From: an uncultured delta proteobacterium
GTDB lineage: Bacteria > Desulfobacterota > Syntrophia > Syntrophales > UBA8958
Assembly (NCBI GenBank): GCA_903885795.1
Contig: CAISJV010000088.1
Coordinates: 1 to 64,000 of the forward strand
DNA: 64,000 nt
Reading direction: 5' to 3'
The notes below the pieces were generated by a model, which was not told the DNA's origin, did no database searches, and worked only from the letters and a program-made list of their open reading frames with translations. How positions within the stretch are numbered: position 1 is the first letter of the stretch; each line of letters opens with the position of its first letter. Positions 1 to 6,141 of the stretch are shown piece after piece. A program made the translations under genes and the position numbers.

Positions 1-44
1 GATGAACCTTTCAGAATTGCCCCATTGCAGTAAGGAGGTATGAA

Positions 45-283
45 ATGCTGATCGATGTTGTGAGCGTCAAGCCTCGGCTGGATTTTCAGTTGGATCTTGA
101 GTTTAAAAACGGTGAGCGCCGCCGTTTTGATATGCGCCCGCTTTGGAACTTAAGCCTTGGAACCGTATTGCTAAGCTGCCGTTGTTTGAACGTGTGAGAG
201 TTGACTATGGAACTGTCGTATGGCCTGGGGAAATTGATACCGCTCCGGAAACCCTCTATGATGATTCCACTCCTCTTTCTTGA
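45..283 (+). pseudogene. DUF2442 family protein, frameshifted
   Basis: Reading from ATG 45, just after a GGAGGT ribosome site at about 35-40, gives MLIDVVSVKPRLDF...ERRRFDMRPLW and then falls out of frame. The rest of the family pattern resumes in a second frame from about 146 (LPLFERVRVDYGTVVW, then PGEIDTAPETLYDDS) and stops at TGA 281-283. The two halves together have the length and order expected of a DUF2442 protein, a small domain of unknown function often found near toxin-antitoxin genes. The break lies near 146-160. A sequencing error could also explain it. The stop codon directly abuts the sugar-transferase fragment that follows. Confidence 0.6.
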
Positions 284-606
284 GCCGTTTGCTCCGGATA
301 GACGAATTGCCCCAGTTGTGGAATGTGCTGGCGGGGGAGATGAGCTTTGTCGGACCACGGCCGGAACGCCCTGAATTTGTTAATATTCTGAAGGAGGAGA
401 TTCCCTGTTATTCCTTGCGCCATGCCGTCCGGCCGGGCATCACCGGCTGGGCGCAGGTAAACTACCCCTACGGCGCATCAAAAAAGGACGCCCTGGAAAA
501 ACTTCAATACGATCTTTACTACATCAAAAATATGTCCATGTTTCTGGACTTCCACATCCTGCTGAAAACGGTGCTGGTGATGCTGTTCAGAAAGGGGGCG
601 CGGTGA
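284..606 (+). pseudogene. 3' fragment of exopolysaccharide sugar transferase
   Basis: The reading frame carries RIDELPQLWNVLAGEMSFVG, then PRPERPEFV, then RPGITGWAQVNYPYGAS, which are the hallmark motifs of the C-terminal catalytic domain of polyprenyl-phosphate sugar-1-phosphate transferases (WbaP/WcaJ class). These enzymes load the first sugar onto the lipid carrier in the inner membrane. Only about 107 residues remain of a family normally 200-470 residues long; the membrane segment and first half of the domain are missing. A TTG at 280 opens the frame, but no ribosome site precedes it and the homology starts at the stop codon of the upstream DUF2442 remnant, so I read this as a displaced gene end, not a working gene. 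Its last 177 bp recur at 2690-2866. Confidence 0.7.
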
Positions 607-609
607 GGG
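433..609 (+). repeat. 177-bp direct repeat, copy 1 (sugar-transferase 3' end)
   Basis: This segment aligns without gaps to 2690-2866 with about a dozen mismatches in 177 bases (roughly 93% identity). It covers the last 58 codons and stop of the sugar-transferase fragment plus a few following bases. The two copies are direct repeats bracketing about 2.1 kb of toxin-antitoxin genes. Confidence 0.9.
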
Positions 610-626
610 TGGCGCCTTTTTTCCGA

Positions 627-655
627 TTGACATTCGATGTCGCCACGTATATACG
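627..655 (+). promoter_or_regulatory. candidate promoter of vapBC
   Basis: A perfect TTGACA at 627-632 is followed after 17 bases by TATACG at 650-655. It lies about 35 bases before the antitoxin start and overlaps the inverted repeat at 647-665. Inferred from sequence only. Confidence 0.45.
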
Positions 656-665
656 CAATGTATAC
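647..665. promoter_or_regulatory. candidate VapB operator (GTATA-N9-TATAC)
   Basis: The half-sites GTATA (647-651) and TATAC (661-665) form an interrupted palindrome across the -10 region and just upstream of the antitoxin ribosome site. AbrB-type antitoxins of the VapB family normally repress their own operon by binding such inverted repeats. Binding here is inferred. Confidence 0.45.
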
Positions 666-687
666 ACTTACGGGAGGTGCATTACTC

Positions 688-915
688 ATGAAAGCAGCGA
701 GGGTATTTCAATCCGGAAATTCACAGGCGGTCAGGCTGCCTAAAGAATTTCAGCTTGATGCAAAAGAGGTGGGAATATTTTGGCAGGGGGGTGATCTGAT
801 TTTGAGACCCATGAAAAAAACATGGCGGGAGTATTTTCTTCACAGCCGAAGATTTACGGATGATTATCTGGATCACGTTGAGGATATGCCGGCGGAAGAA
901 AGGCCTCGCTTGTGA
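688..915 (+). CDS. vapB: VapB-type antitoxin (AbrB/SpoVT fold)
   Basis: A 75-residue protein, MKAARVFQSGNSQAVRLPKE..., with the swapped-hairpin AbrB/SpoVT DNA-binding motif (FQSGNSQAVRLPKEF, residues 5-19) at its N-terminus and an acidic, aromatic C-terminal arm (WREYFLHSRRFTDDYLDHVED) of the kind that blocks the partner PIN toxin. I chose ATG 688 because GGGAGGTG lies at 672-679 and because the protein then begins at the fold; the frame stays open back to 637 but the extra residues do not match the family. Its TGA overlaps the GTG of vapC by the four bases GTGA, the usual translational coupling of this operon type. It should neutralise VapC and repress the operon. Confidence 0.88.
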   Translation: MKAARVFQSGNSQAVRLPKEFQLDAKEVGIFWQGGDLILRPMKKTWREYFLHSRRFTDDYLDHVEDMPAEERPRL

Positions 916-1319
916 TTCGATATATGCTGGATACAAATACCTGTATCGCGATCATCAAGCGCCGGCCCGATTCGATTCAGACCAGATTGGCCGATCTTTC
1001 CGTGGACGAAGTCGCCATATCCAGCATTGTGACAGCGGAACTTTCCTATGGCGTTGCCCTTTCACAGAGGAAAAAACAAAACGAGACGGCGCTTAAGGAT
1101 TTTCTGGATTATGTGGCGGTTCTGGATTGGCCTTTTGATGCGTGCCGTATTTACGGTAGGATAAGGGAAGATCTCAAGAAAAAAGGGACTCCCATAGGCG
1201 CCATGGACCTCCTGATTGCTGCGCATGCCTTGCTCCTGGACGCCATCCTCGTTACAGATAACGAGAGAGAGTTTGAGCGGATAGCCGATTTGAAAATGGA
1301 AAACTGGACAAGGGAATAA
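912..1319 (+). CDS. vapC: VapC toxin, PIN-domain ribonuclease
   Basis: A 135-residue PIN-domain protein. The four acidic residues of the metal-binding pocket are visible: Asp7 (MLDTN), Glu43 (TAELSYG), Asp99 (GAMDLLIAAHA) and Asp116 (ILVTDNEREF). PIN toxins of the VapC family cut tRNA or rRNA when their antitoxin is lost. The start is GTG 912, coupled to the vapB stop. All catalytic positions are present and the length is typical, so it looks intact. The stop codon TAA (1317-1319) is itself part of the palindrome at 1318-1340. Confidence 0.9.
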   Translation: MIRYMLDTNTCIAIIKRRPDSIQTRLADLSVDEVAISSIVTAELSYGVALSQRKKQNETALKDFLDYVAVLDWPFDACRIYGRIREDLKKKGTPIGAMDLLIAAHALLLDAILVTDNEREFERIADLKMENWTRE

Positions 1320-1340
1320 TAGGGGGGACAGCGCCCTATT
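1318..1340. repeat. dispersed palindrome, copy 1 (AATAGGG...CCCTATT)
   Basis: AATAGGG (1318-1324) and CCCTATT (1334-1340) are a perfect 7-bp inverted repeat around a GGGACAGCG loop, overlapping the vapC stop codon. The same core with ACAGCG loop occurs at 2630-2680 and 4681-4704. It resembles REP-type palindromes that are mobilised by REP-associated tyrosine transposases; it may also serve as a transcription terminator, as it is followed by GTTTT. Confidence 0.7.
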
Positions 1341-1427
1341 GTTTTCCTTGACATTCCATCTTGGTGGTGTAATTATTATGTGTAGGTATCGTATGCAGGT
1401 TTTATGCTTATTGCAGAGAGGTTTGAT

Positions 1428-1673
1428 ATGTCAAACACTGCCCGAAAATTAAACTTCCTCATTGAGGAAGGCGTTTGCAGGGACCTGGAAAGTCTCGTTC
1501 CTGCCGGAAAGCGCAGCAGGTTGGTTAACGAGGCCCTGCGTAAAGAACTGGAGCTGCTGCGCCGTAAATCGGCTGTTGAACAGTTGCTTGCTTCTTCGCC
1601 TCGCCAGGGTGAGGGTGGTTATTCCCATGCCGATCTTACTGAATTTCTTGCCAAAGACCGGGCGTCGCATTAA
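1428..1673 (+). CDS. antitoxin of PIN-domain pair (CopG/RHH-like)
   Basis: An 81-residue protein, MSNTARKLNFLIEEGVCRDLESLVPAGKRSRLVNEALRKE.... The pattern of a short N-terminal strand followed by SRLVNEALRKELELLRRK suggests a ribbon-helix-helix DNA-binding unit, and the C-terminal tail (SPRQGEGGYSHADLTEFLAKDR) would be the toxin-binding part. ATG 1428 is preferred over the in-frame ATG 1404 because GAGAGG at 1416-1421 precedes it at a suitable distance and the first eight residues of the longer form look like untranslated leader. The stop overlaps the start of the PIN toxin (TAATG, 1671-1675). The fold assignment is by pattern only. Confidence 0.75.
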   Translation: MSNTARKLNFLIEEGVCRDLESLVPAGKRSRLVNEALRKELELLRRKSAVEQLLASSPRQGEGGYSHADLTEFLAKDRASH

Positions 1674-2101
1674 TGGTGATGAAAAAGTACATCGTAGATG
1701 CCTCCGTTATTCTGAAATGGGTGCTGGAGAAAGAAAAGGAACCGGATCATGACAAAGCAGCCGGCCTTTTGCACGCTTGGGTGAGCGGCGCAGTCGGGAT
1801 TGCGGCGCCGGGCTTATGGACTTATGAAGTCGCAAATATTCTGGGCAGAGCGTTACCCGACGAGACGGAGGCGGACCAAAAGATGAAGCTGCTCCTCGAT
1901 CTTAAAATCGACGCGGTTGACTGTTCTGAGCAGATGAGCCGTCAGTGTTTTACCTGGATGAAAGAACATCAAGTTACTTTTTATGATGCGGTATATTTGG
2001 CCGCTGCTTATGCAATTGACGCCGTTTTGTTGACCAGTGATGAGAAGTTTCGCGAAAAGATGAAGAACGACAATCGGATATGCCTTCTCAAAGATCTGTA
2101 G
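1673..2101 (+). CDS. vapC: PIN-domain toxin (VapC-like)
   Basis: A 142-residue PIN-domain ribonuclease with acidic residues Asp9 (YIVDASVILKW), Glu52 (WTYEVANIL), Asp105 (TFYDAVYLAAA) and Asp123 (LLTSDEKF). It belongs to a different PIN subgroup from the first pair: the DASVILKW and FYDAVYLA signatures are typical of the VapC9-like type. Start ATG 1673 overlaps the antitoxin stop; ATG 1679 (MKKYIVD) is an equally plausible start. It probably cleaves structured RNA. Its stop at 2099-2101 is followed at once by a 64-bp repeat (2111-2174). Confidence 0.87.
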   Translation: MVMKKYIVDASVILKWVLEKEKEPDHDKAAGLLHAWVSGAVGIAAPGLWTYEVANILGRALPDETEADQKMKLLLDLKIDAVDCSEQMSRQCFTWMKEHQVTFYDAVYLAAAYAIDAVLLTSDEKFREKMKNDNRICLLKDL

Positions 2102-2110
2102 GAGTGGTCA

Positions 2111-2174
2111 AAATTGGGGGTCAGGTCTTGAAATTTAGCGTTTTGCATGGGGCTGGAACGGAAGATGGGGAAAA
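2111..2174 (+). repeat. 64-bp dispersed repeat, copy 1
   Basis: The segment starting AAATTGGGGGTCAGGTCTTG and containing TTTAGCGTTTTGCATGGGG matches 4243-4306 over 64 bases without gaps (ten or so differences). Copy 1 begins 10 bases after a PIN toxin stop; copy 2 supplies the last codons of the ATPase gene. On the minus strand both encode MQNAK-DLTPN, a short peptide string. The family looks like a small mobile or recombinogenic unit of unknown function. Confidence 0.75.
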
Positions 2175-2190
2175 AAAGTAACGATGATTT

Positions 2191-2218
2191 TTGTGGCACG
2201 TTACGCACTGTCTATAAT
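2191..2218 (+). promoter_or_regulatory. candidate promoter of higA-like gene
   Basis: TTGTGG (2191-2196), 16 bases, then a perfect TATAAT (2213-2218), 62 bases before the antitoxin start. Its presence would let the antitoxin be made without a toxin gene upstream. Confidence 0.4.
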
Positions 2219-2280
2219 ACCGAAGCCATTTTTCATAAAGCCATCACTGTTTTTCGCCGGTATGATATTAGGAGGACATT

Positions 2281-2598
2281 ATGGCTACAGAATATCCGGT
2301 GACGAGAGATTCTCTGATGTCTCCAGTTCACCCGGGAGAGATTCTTCGTGAAGAGGTTCTTCCCGTATTGAAATTATCGGTCAGTGAAGCGGCGCGGCAG
2401 CTTGGGGTATCCCGCCAGACCTTGCACAGAATCATGGCCGGCACCCATGCCATTACGCCGGAAATGGCCGTACGTGTCGGGAAATTCTGCGGAAATGGTC
2501 CGGGTCTATGGTTGCGCATGCAGCAGCGTTTTGACTTGTGGCATGTTGAGCAGCGTCTGCGAGACGGAATTGAAAAGATTCCAACGCATGCCACATAA
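2281..2598 (+). CDS. higA: HigA-type antitoxin, XRE family
   Basis: A 105-residue protein beginning MATEYPVTRDSLMSPVHPGE and continuing EILREEVLPVLKLSVSEAARQLGVSRQTLHRI. The HPGEILREE motif and the helix-turn-helix (about residues 32-55) identify the HigA/VapI antitoxin subfamily. AGGAGG at about 2270-2275 supports the ATG at 2281. The cognate HigB toxin normally lies directly upstream, but 2102-2280 holds only a repeat and a promoter; no toxin frame is seen. It is therefore an orphan antitoxin, or an ordinary repressor, stranded by rearrangement. The pair's toxin could sit elsewhere in the genome. Confidence 0.85.
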   Translation: MATEYPVTRDSLMSPVHPGEILREEVLPVLKLSVSEAARQLGVSRQTLHRIMAGTHAITPEMAVRVGKFCGNGPGLWLRMQQRFDLWHVEQRLRDGIEKIPTHAT

Positions 2599-2629
2599 TT
2601 AAGTATGGTTAATTAGAGGTTAATTAGTG

Positions 2630-2680
2630 ACTGCGCCCCTATTAATTATGGCGCTAGAATAAATAGGGACAGCGCGCAGT
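2630..2680. repeat. dispersed palindrome, copy 2 (long form)
   Basis: ACTGCGC-CCCTATT (2630-2643) pairs with AATAGGG-ACAGC-GCGCAGT (2662-2680), leaving the ACAGC as a bulge and an 18-base loop. It contains the same AATAGGGACAGCGC core as copies 1 and 3. It ends 10 bases before copy 2 of the 177-bp repeat. Confidence 0.7.
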
Positions 2681-2689
2681 TCCATAAAA

Positions 2690-2866
2690 CCGGGCATCAC
2701 CGGCTGGGCGCAGGTAAACTACCCTTACGGTGCATCCAAGAAAGACGCCCTGGAAAAGCTTCAATACGATCTTTACTACATCAAAAATATGTCCATGTTT
2801 CAGGACTCCCACATCCTGCTGAAAACAGTGCGGGTAATGCTGTTCAGAAAAGGGGCGCGGTGAGGG
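2690..2866 (+). repeat. 177-bp direct repeat, copy 2 (sugar-transferase 3' end)
   Basis: Second copy of the sugar-transferase gene end. The frame is still open from the Pro codon at 2690 to TGA 2861-2863 (PGITGWAQVNYPYGASKKDA...FRKGAR), so it diverged mainly by silent and conservative changes. It has no start codon of its own. It differs from copy 1 at about twelve of 177 positions. Confidence 0.88.
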
Positions 2867-2900
2867 CGAATGGCGATACGATGGACAGAAACCTATTTAA

Positions 2901-2949
2901 ATTTATCATGGCTGATTATGATTGACAGTCATTATTAGCCATGATAAAT
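2901..2949. promoter_or_regulatory. 13-bp perfect inverted repeat before the DUF4143 ATPase
   Basis: ATTTATCATGGCT (2901-2913) and AGCCATGATAAAT (2937-2949) are perfect inverted repeats with a 23-base spacer that itself contains TGACAGTCA (2923-2931). The right arm ends on the first bases of the ATPase start codon. This is the place for an autoregulatory operator or an RNA hairpin hiding the start. No function is proven. Confidence 0.6.
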
Positions 2950-4270
2950 GGGGATAATGTTGAATAGCGAGGTCCAAAACCGGATTTTACAATACAACCC
3001 CTGGCTGACGCAGCCTGACCAGGCCGACGCGTTAATTCGTCTCTATCTTCCCGCGACCTATGTGCTGCGTGAGGCTGAACCGGTCAATCTCCAGCGTGAT
3101 CGCGCCCTCCTCATTGTCGGTCCCCGTCAATCCGGGAAATCCACCCTTGCCTGGCGCCTTCTCCAATCCTGTTCGCCAAACATTCTTTATCTCAATCTGG
3201 AAGATCCGCTGCTCCGTTCGGCCCTCGGCGCGGCCATTGAGCTGGTTACTCTGCTCCGCGAGCGCTATTCGTTCATCCGGGCCGTTTTTCTCGATGAAGC
3301 CCAGCACCTGACCGACGCCGGGATCTACGTGAAGGGACTGGTGGACGCGAAATTGGGCATTCCCCTTCTGGTCACCGGATCTTCATCTTTCCACTTGATG
3401 AGCAAGACGCGGGAATCGCTGGCGGGCAGGGCGGATCGGCTGCGTCTGCTACCCTTCAGCCTCAAGGAGTTGCTGCGGCAGGAAAACCCGGCCAATACGG
3501 TTGCCGCCGGGAGCCTGGGCGAGAAAATCTTCTCCCGGCAGATGATCCACGGCAGCTATCCCGCCGTTTATCTCGCCCCTGCCGACCCGGATCGCATCCG
3601 CCTGCTGAGCGATCTGACGGAGGCCCTAATTCTGCGGGACGCTTCGGATCTCTTCCGTATCAAGCGCGTGGATGTTTTCCGGAAACTCCTCACGCTGCTC
3701 GCCGGCCAAACCGGCAATCTGGTGAACTTCTCGGAACTGGCATCGATCTGTCATGTGGATGCGGCCACGATTCATGCCTATGTGGAAATTCTTGAGGAAC
3801 GTCATATTGTCAAGGTGGTCCGGCCCTTTGCCGGCGGAAAACGGCGGGAACTCACCACGTCGCCCAAAATATACTTTGTGGATAATGGCATCCGGAATCA
3901 GTTGATCAACGCCTTTTCGGCGGATATTTCGCTGAGAACCGACAAGGGCGCACTGATGGAAAACTGGGTATTTTCAGAGCTTTACAAACGACTGCCCCTG
4001 ACGGCGGCGATCCATTTCTGGCGGAGCAAGGCCGGGGGCGAGGTGGATTTCGTGGTCGAGCAGGCTGGTAAGCTCACGGCCCTGGAAGTCAAATCTGCCG
4101 ATCTGGAGCGGCCCAAGCTCAGTCGCTCGGCGCGCAGCTTCATCGACGCCTACCAACCGGAGAGATTTGTGGTGCTGAATCGATCCCTGGAAGCCCATCT
4201 GACTATAGACAACCACCAAATTGATTTCCAGACGCCGTGGATAAATTGGGGGTCAAGTCTTTATTTTTAG
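2948..4270 (+). CDS. AAA ATPase with DUF4143 nuclease-like C-terminal domain
   Basis: A 440-residue protein. The N-terminal AAA module shows Walker A GPRQSGKST (58-66) and Walker B VFLDEAQ (113-119), with a sensor-like LLVTGSSSF. The C-terminal DUF4143 domain has GGEVDFVVEQAGK and LTALEVKSA, the D...ExK pattern of a PD-(D/E)XK nuclease fold. Proteins of this class are widespread accessory genes whose role is not settled. Start ATG 2948 lies at the edge of the inverted repeat; ATG 2957 is an alternative. The last nine residues (INWGSSLYF) are encoded by the 64-bp repeat copy at 4243-4306, so the natural C-terminus may have been replaced. Confidence 0.85.
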   Translation: MGIMLNSEVQNRILQYNPWLTQPDQADALIRLYLPATYVLREAEPVNLQRDRALLIVGPRQSGKSTLAWRLLQSCSPNILYLNLEDPLLRSALGAAIELVTLLRERYSFIRAVFLDEAQHLTDAGIYVKGLVDAKLGIPLLVTGSSSFHLMSKTRESLAGRADRLRLLPFSLKELLRQENPANTVAAGSLGEKIFSRQMIHGSYPAVYLAPADPDRIRLLSDLTEALILRDASDLFRIKRVDVFRKLLTLLAGQTGNLVNFSELASICHVDAATIHAYVEILEERHIVKVVRPFAGGKRRELTTSPKIYFVDNGIRNQLINAFSADISLRTDKGALMENWVFSELYKRLPLTAAIHFWRSKAGGEVDFVVEQAGKLTALEVKSADLERPKLSRSARSFIDAYQPERFVVLNRSLEAHLTIDNHQIDFQTPWINWGSSLYF

Positions 4271-4306
4271 CGTTTTGCATGGGGGTGGAACGAAAAATGG
4301 GGAAAA
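4243..4306 (+). repeat. 64-bp dispersed repeat, copy 2
   Basis: Matches 2111-2174 without gaps. It runs from the last codons of the ATPase gene, through its TAG at 4268-4270, and up to the truncated edge of the HigB-like fragment, so it marks the joint between two modules. Confidence 0.75.
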
Positions 4307-4308
4307 TA

Positions 4309-4475
4309 TGGTGGTCAGCCCTTTCAGAATCTTTTTCGCATTTGACCCATTCCGACAGGCCGTTTTGTTGATTGGCGGGAATAAAACGGGAGATAAGGGA
4401 TTCTACACGCGTATGATTCCCATAGCGGACACGTTGTATGACCATTACCTCCAGGATTTGGGAGAGAGGAAATGA
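4309..4475 (+). pseudogene. HigB/RelE-type toxin, N-terminally truncated
   Basis: The frame reading VVSPFRIFFAFDPFRQAVLL, then IGGNKTGDKGFYTRMIPIAD, then TLYDHYLQDL matches the C-terminal half of HigB-type (phage Gp49-like) RNA-interfering toxins, in which RILFAFDP..A.LLIGGDKTG is the conserved core. Nothing of the N-terminal half is found upstream: the frame runs directly into the 64-bp repeat. An ATG at 4275 or 4308 could be used but the product would lack part of the fold. Its TGA overlaps the ATG of the next frame (ATGA, 4472-4475), the normal HigBA coupling. Confidence 0.65.
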
Positions 4476-4687
4476 AAACAGAAAAGTATGCCGATTTTTT
4501 CGAAGAAGCAGAAAAGAGCATGTCGAAAGACAGCATCCGCCGCGCTGAGGGGGAAGCAAATGAAATCATGTTGAATCTTGGTCTGGTGGAGCTGCGAAAA
4601 AATGCGGGGCATTCCCAATCTGAAATCACGGGATACCGGCAGTCGAGTGTTTCAAAGATCGAAGCGAGGAAAGACATGAATAAATAG
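4472..4687 (+). pseudogene. HigA/XRE-type antitoxin, C-terminally truncated
   Basis: The 71-residue frame has the N-terminal leader MKTEKYADFFEEAEK and the first part of a helix-turn-helix (LGLVELRKNAGHSQSEITGY, RQSSVSKIEARKDM) and then ends at TAG 4685-4687, inside the palindrome at 4681-4704. Members of this antitoxin type normally continue for 30 or more residues. With the truncated toxin before it, this is a HigBA pair cut on both sides. Confidence 0.65.
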
Positions 4688-4704
4688 GGACAGCGCCCTA
4701 TTTA
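4681..4704. repeat. dispersed palindrome, copy 3 (perfect form)
   Basis: TAAATAGGG (4681-4689) and CCCTATTTA (4696-4704) are a perfect 9-bp inverted repeat around ACAGCG. It provides the stop codon of the truncated antitoxin. Confidence 0.75.
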
Positions 4705-4732
4705 TTCAGCCTTCCATCCTTAGAATGTAATC

Positions 4733-4966
4733 CTACATCGAGGCGTTACCGGCAAGCCTCTCCCGCACCCACATTCTGACGAGTGTGGACATACCAAGGC
4801 CTTTATTATCAGCAACTTCTTTCAGTTCAGCAATGGTTGGCTCATCGAGGCGCAATGTCAAGACCCGTTCCTTTCGGAATGACAAACCTTCCGGTCCAGG
4901 CAGGAGATCTTTTACGATCTTTCCTGTTTTCATAGGTTCATCGGTGTATGTGATTTTCTTTTTCAT
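4733..4966 (-). CDS. brnA: BrnA antitoxin
   Basis: A 77-residue CopG/ribbon-helix-helix antitoxin (MKKKITYTDEPMKTGKIVKD...VLTLRLDEPTIAELKEVADN...STLVRMWVRERL). It pairs with the BrnT toxin encoded just upstream, and as a dimer it both traps BrnT and represses the promoter. I chose the ATG at 4966-4964, preceded on this strand by GGGGAAGAAG; the frame is open further up but enters the toxin gene. The two genes overlap by 29 bases. Confidence 0.88.
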   Translation of the reverse strand: MKKKITYTDEPMKTGKIVKDLLPGPEGLSFRKERVLTLRLDEPTIAELKEVADNKGLGMSTLVRMWVRERLAGNASM

Positions 4967-5228
4967 AAATCTTCTTCCCCTTTCTCCAGTAACCTGCTCC
5001 AATGACCCGGATTATGCCTTCTCTCTCGGTAAAGCGGACTGTCATAACGCCACCCTTTACGTTGCCAAAGCAGAAAAAACGATCTTCATCCACACCGTGA
5101 TCCAAGCCCTCAATGATAACACGCTGAGGATCGGCAAAGGCGTATTGGGCTTCATAGAAAGAAACTCCGTGCTTTTCCGTGTTTTGTGCATTCTTGAAGT
5201 CATCCCATTCAAAGTCCGCTCGTTTCAT
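4938..5228 (-). CDS. brnT: BrnT toxin, RelE-fold ribonuclease
   Basis: A 96-residue protein beginning MKRADFEWDDFKNAQNTEKHGVSF and continuing YEAQYAFADPQRV, with VRFTEREGIIRVIGAGYWRKGKKIYEKENH at the end. The FEWD..K...N..KHG.SF opening and the RIIGA/ARxA...ExxxYE closing pattern define BrnT, a RelE-like toxin that stops translation. The start could also be at 5252 (MRSYYISAM), eight codons earlier. Full length and with its antitoxin intact, this is one of three complete pairs in the cluster. Confidence 0.88.
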   Translation of the reverse strand: MKRADFEWDDFKNAQNTEKHGVSFYEAQYAFADPQRVIIEGLDHGVDEDRFFCFGNVKGGVMTVRFTEREGIIRVIGAGYWRKGKKIYEKENHIHR

Positions 5229-5451
5229 GGCGCTAATGTAATACGAACGCATGGAGAGCTTTGAACATCGACAAATTTTACCAGGGATCAGTTTTGAGAC
5301 CGATTTTTCAGAATTCCGTTTTCGATATCCGGCCGATGAAAGGAGCCGGGGATGATATTTTTGCTATGACGAGTTCATTTTACCTCCAGCGGCAGTCATT
5401 TTTTGAGCAGTTTATGCTGCTCCCTGGCAATATGGCAATATTCCTCCTTTC

Positions 5452-5790
5452 CTATGCGGTTTTTAGGACCTTGGTTCCTCTGAGGAGATTGAAGGCCATC
5501 TGCCTGAAGAGGGTGTCTATGGCGTTCTTAATTAACCTCGTGAACCTGGCCCGGAAAGCGTTGTTGTGGAGATGGGAGATTCCGAAGTACTGCTCCACGA
5601 TGTACCTGACTTTGGAGATGGCCTTGTTACGATCTTTTTCGAAGGGGGTTAATTCCGTACCCCGGACGGCCTTGGTCATGATGCCGTCGGCGATCTTGTT
5701 CAGATGAAGGAACTCTCTGTTATTTTTGCCAAAATAGCCCTGTTCGACGCTCTCGCCGATAAGCAGTTTTCCTCTTTTTCGACGCGCCTG
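5452..5790 (-). pseudogene. IS5-type transposase, C-terminal remnant
   Basis: On the minus strand the frame gives NREFLHLNKIADGIMTKAVRG, then ELTPFEKDRNKAISKVRYIVEQYFG and FRQMAFNLLRGTKVLKT. The YIVEQYFG stretch holds the third catalytic acid (E) of the IS4/IS5 DDE transposases. The region normally reading ADKGY just before NREFL is replaced by ESVEQGYFGKN, and further upstream the frame no longer resembles a transposase. Only about 110 of some 300 residues remain, and no terminal inverted repeats were found. It closes the mobile-element-rich block. Confidence 0.7.
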
Positions 5791-6141
5791 TCCCTGACGG
5801 CCTTTTACCTGCAATACAAGGATCTTCTCCCCTTCTCGAAGGATCTCCTTGTGACCGAAGGGACGATTCTGACGGATGATCAGGAATGGGAGGAAGAAGC
5901 GGAAGGAATAAAAATCAGCGTACGCCCCGTGTGGCGCTGGCTTGTTTAAACAGTATTCCTTTCTTTCTTTAATGAGATGATCTTTTGGACGTTTGTCTTT
6001 AAGAATTATGGAGGCCTTTAATAGGGGTATTCCTGATGGTAAACCACTTCAGAATCCAGTATTCGGGAACCAGGACGGATCGAATGGTCTGATGGGGGGA
6101 TGGTTTGTATAAAAAATCATATTTTCGCACAAGGAGAGATA
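5791..6141. other. gap between IS remnant and FKBP gene
   Basis: A plus-strand frame at 5704-5949 overlaps the transposase remnant in antisense and has no recognisable relatives or ribosome site. The rest presumably holds the promoter of the FKBP gene. No clear signal could be assigned. Confidence 0.4.

Noticed and set aside
5261-5707. 148-residue plus-strand frame
   Set aside because: It is antisense to the transposase remnant and shows no protein-like pattern.
5704-5949. 81-residue plus-strand frame over the transposase remnant
   Set aside because: It lies antisense to recognisable transposase sequence and has no family match or good ribosome site; most likely a shadow frame.
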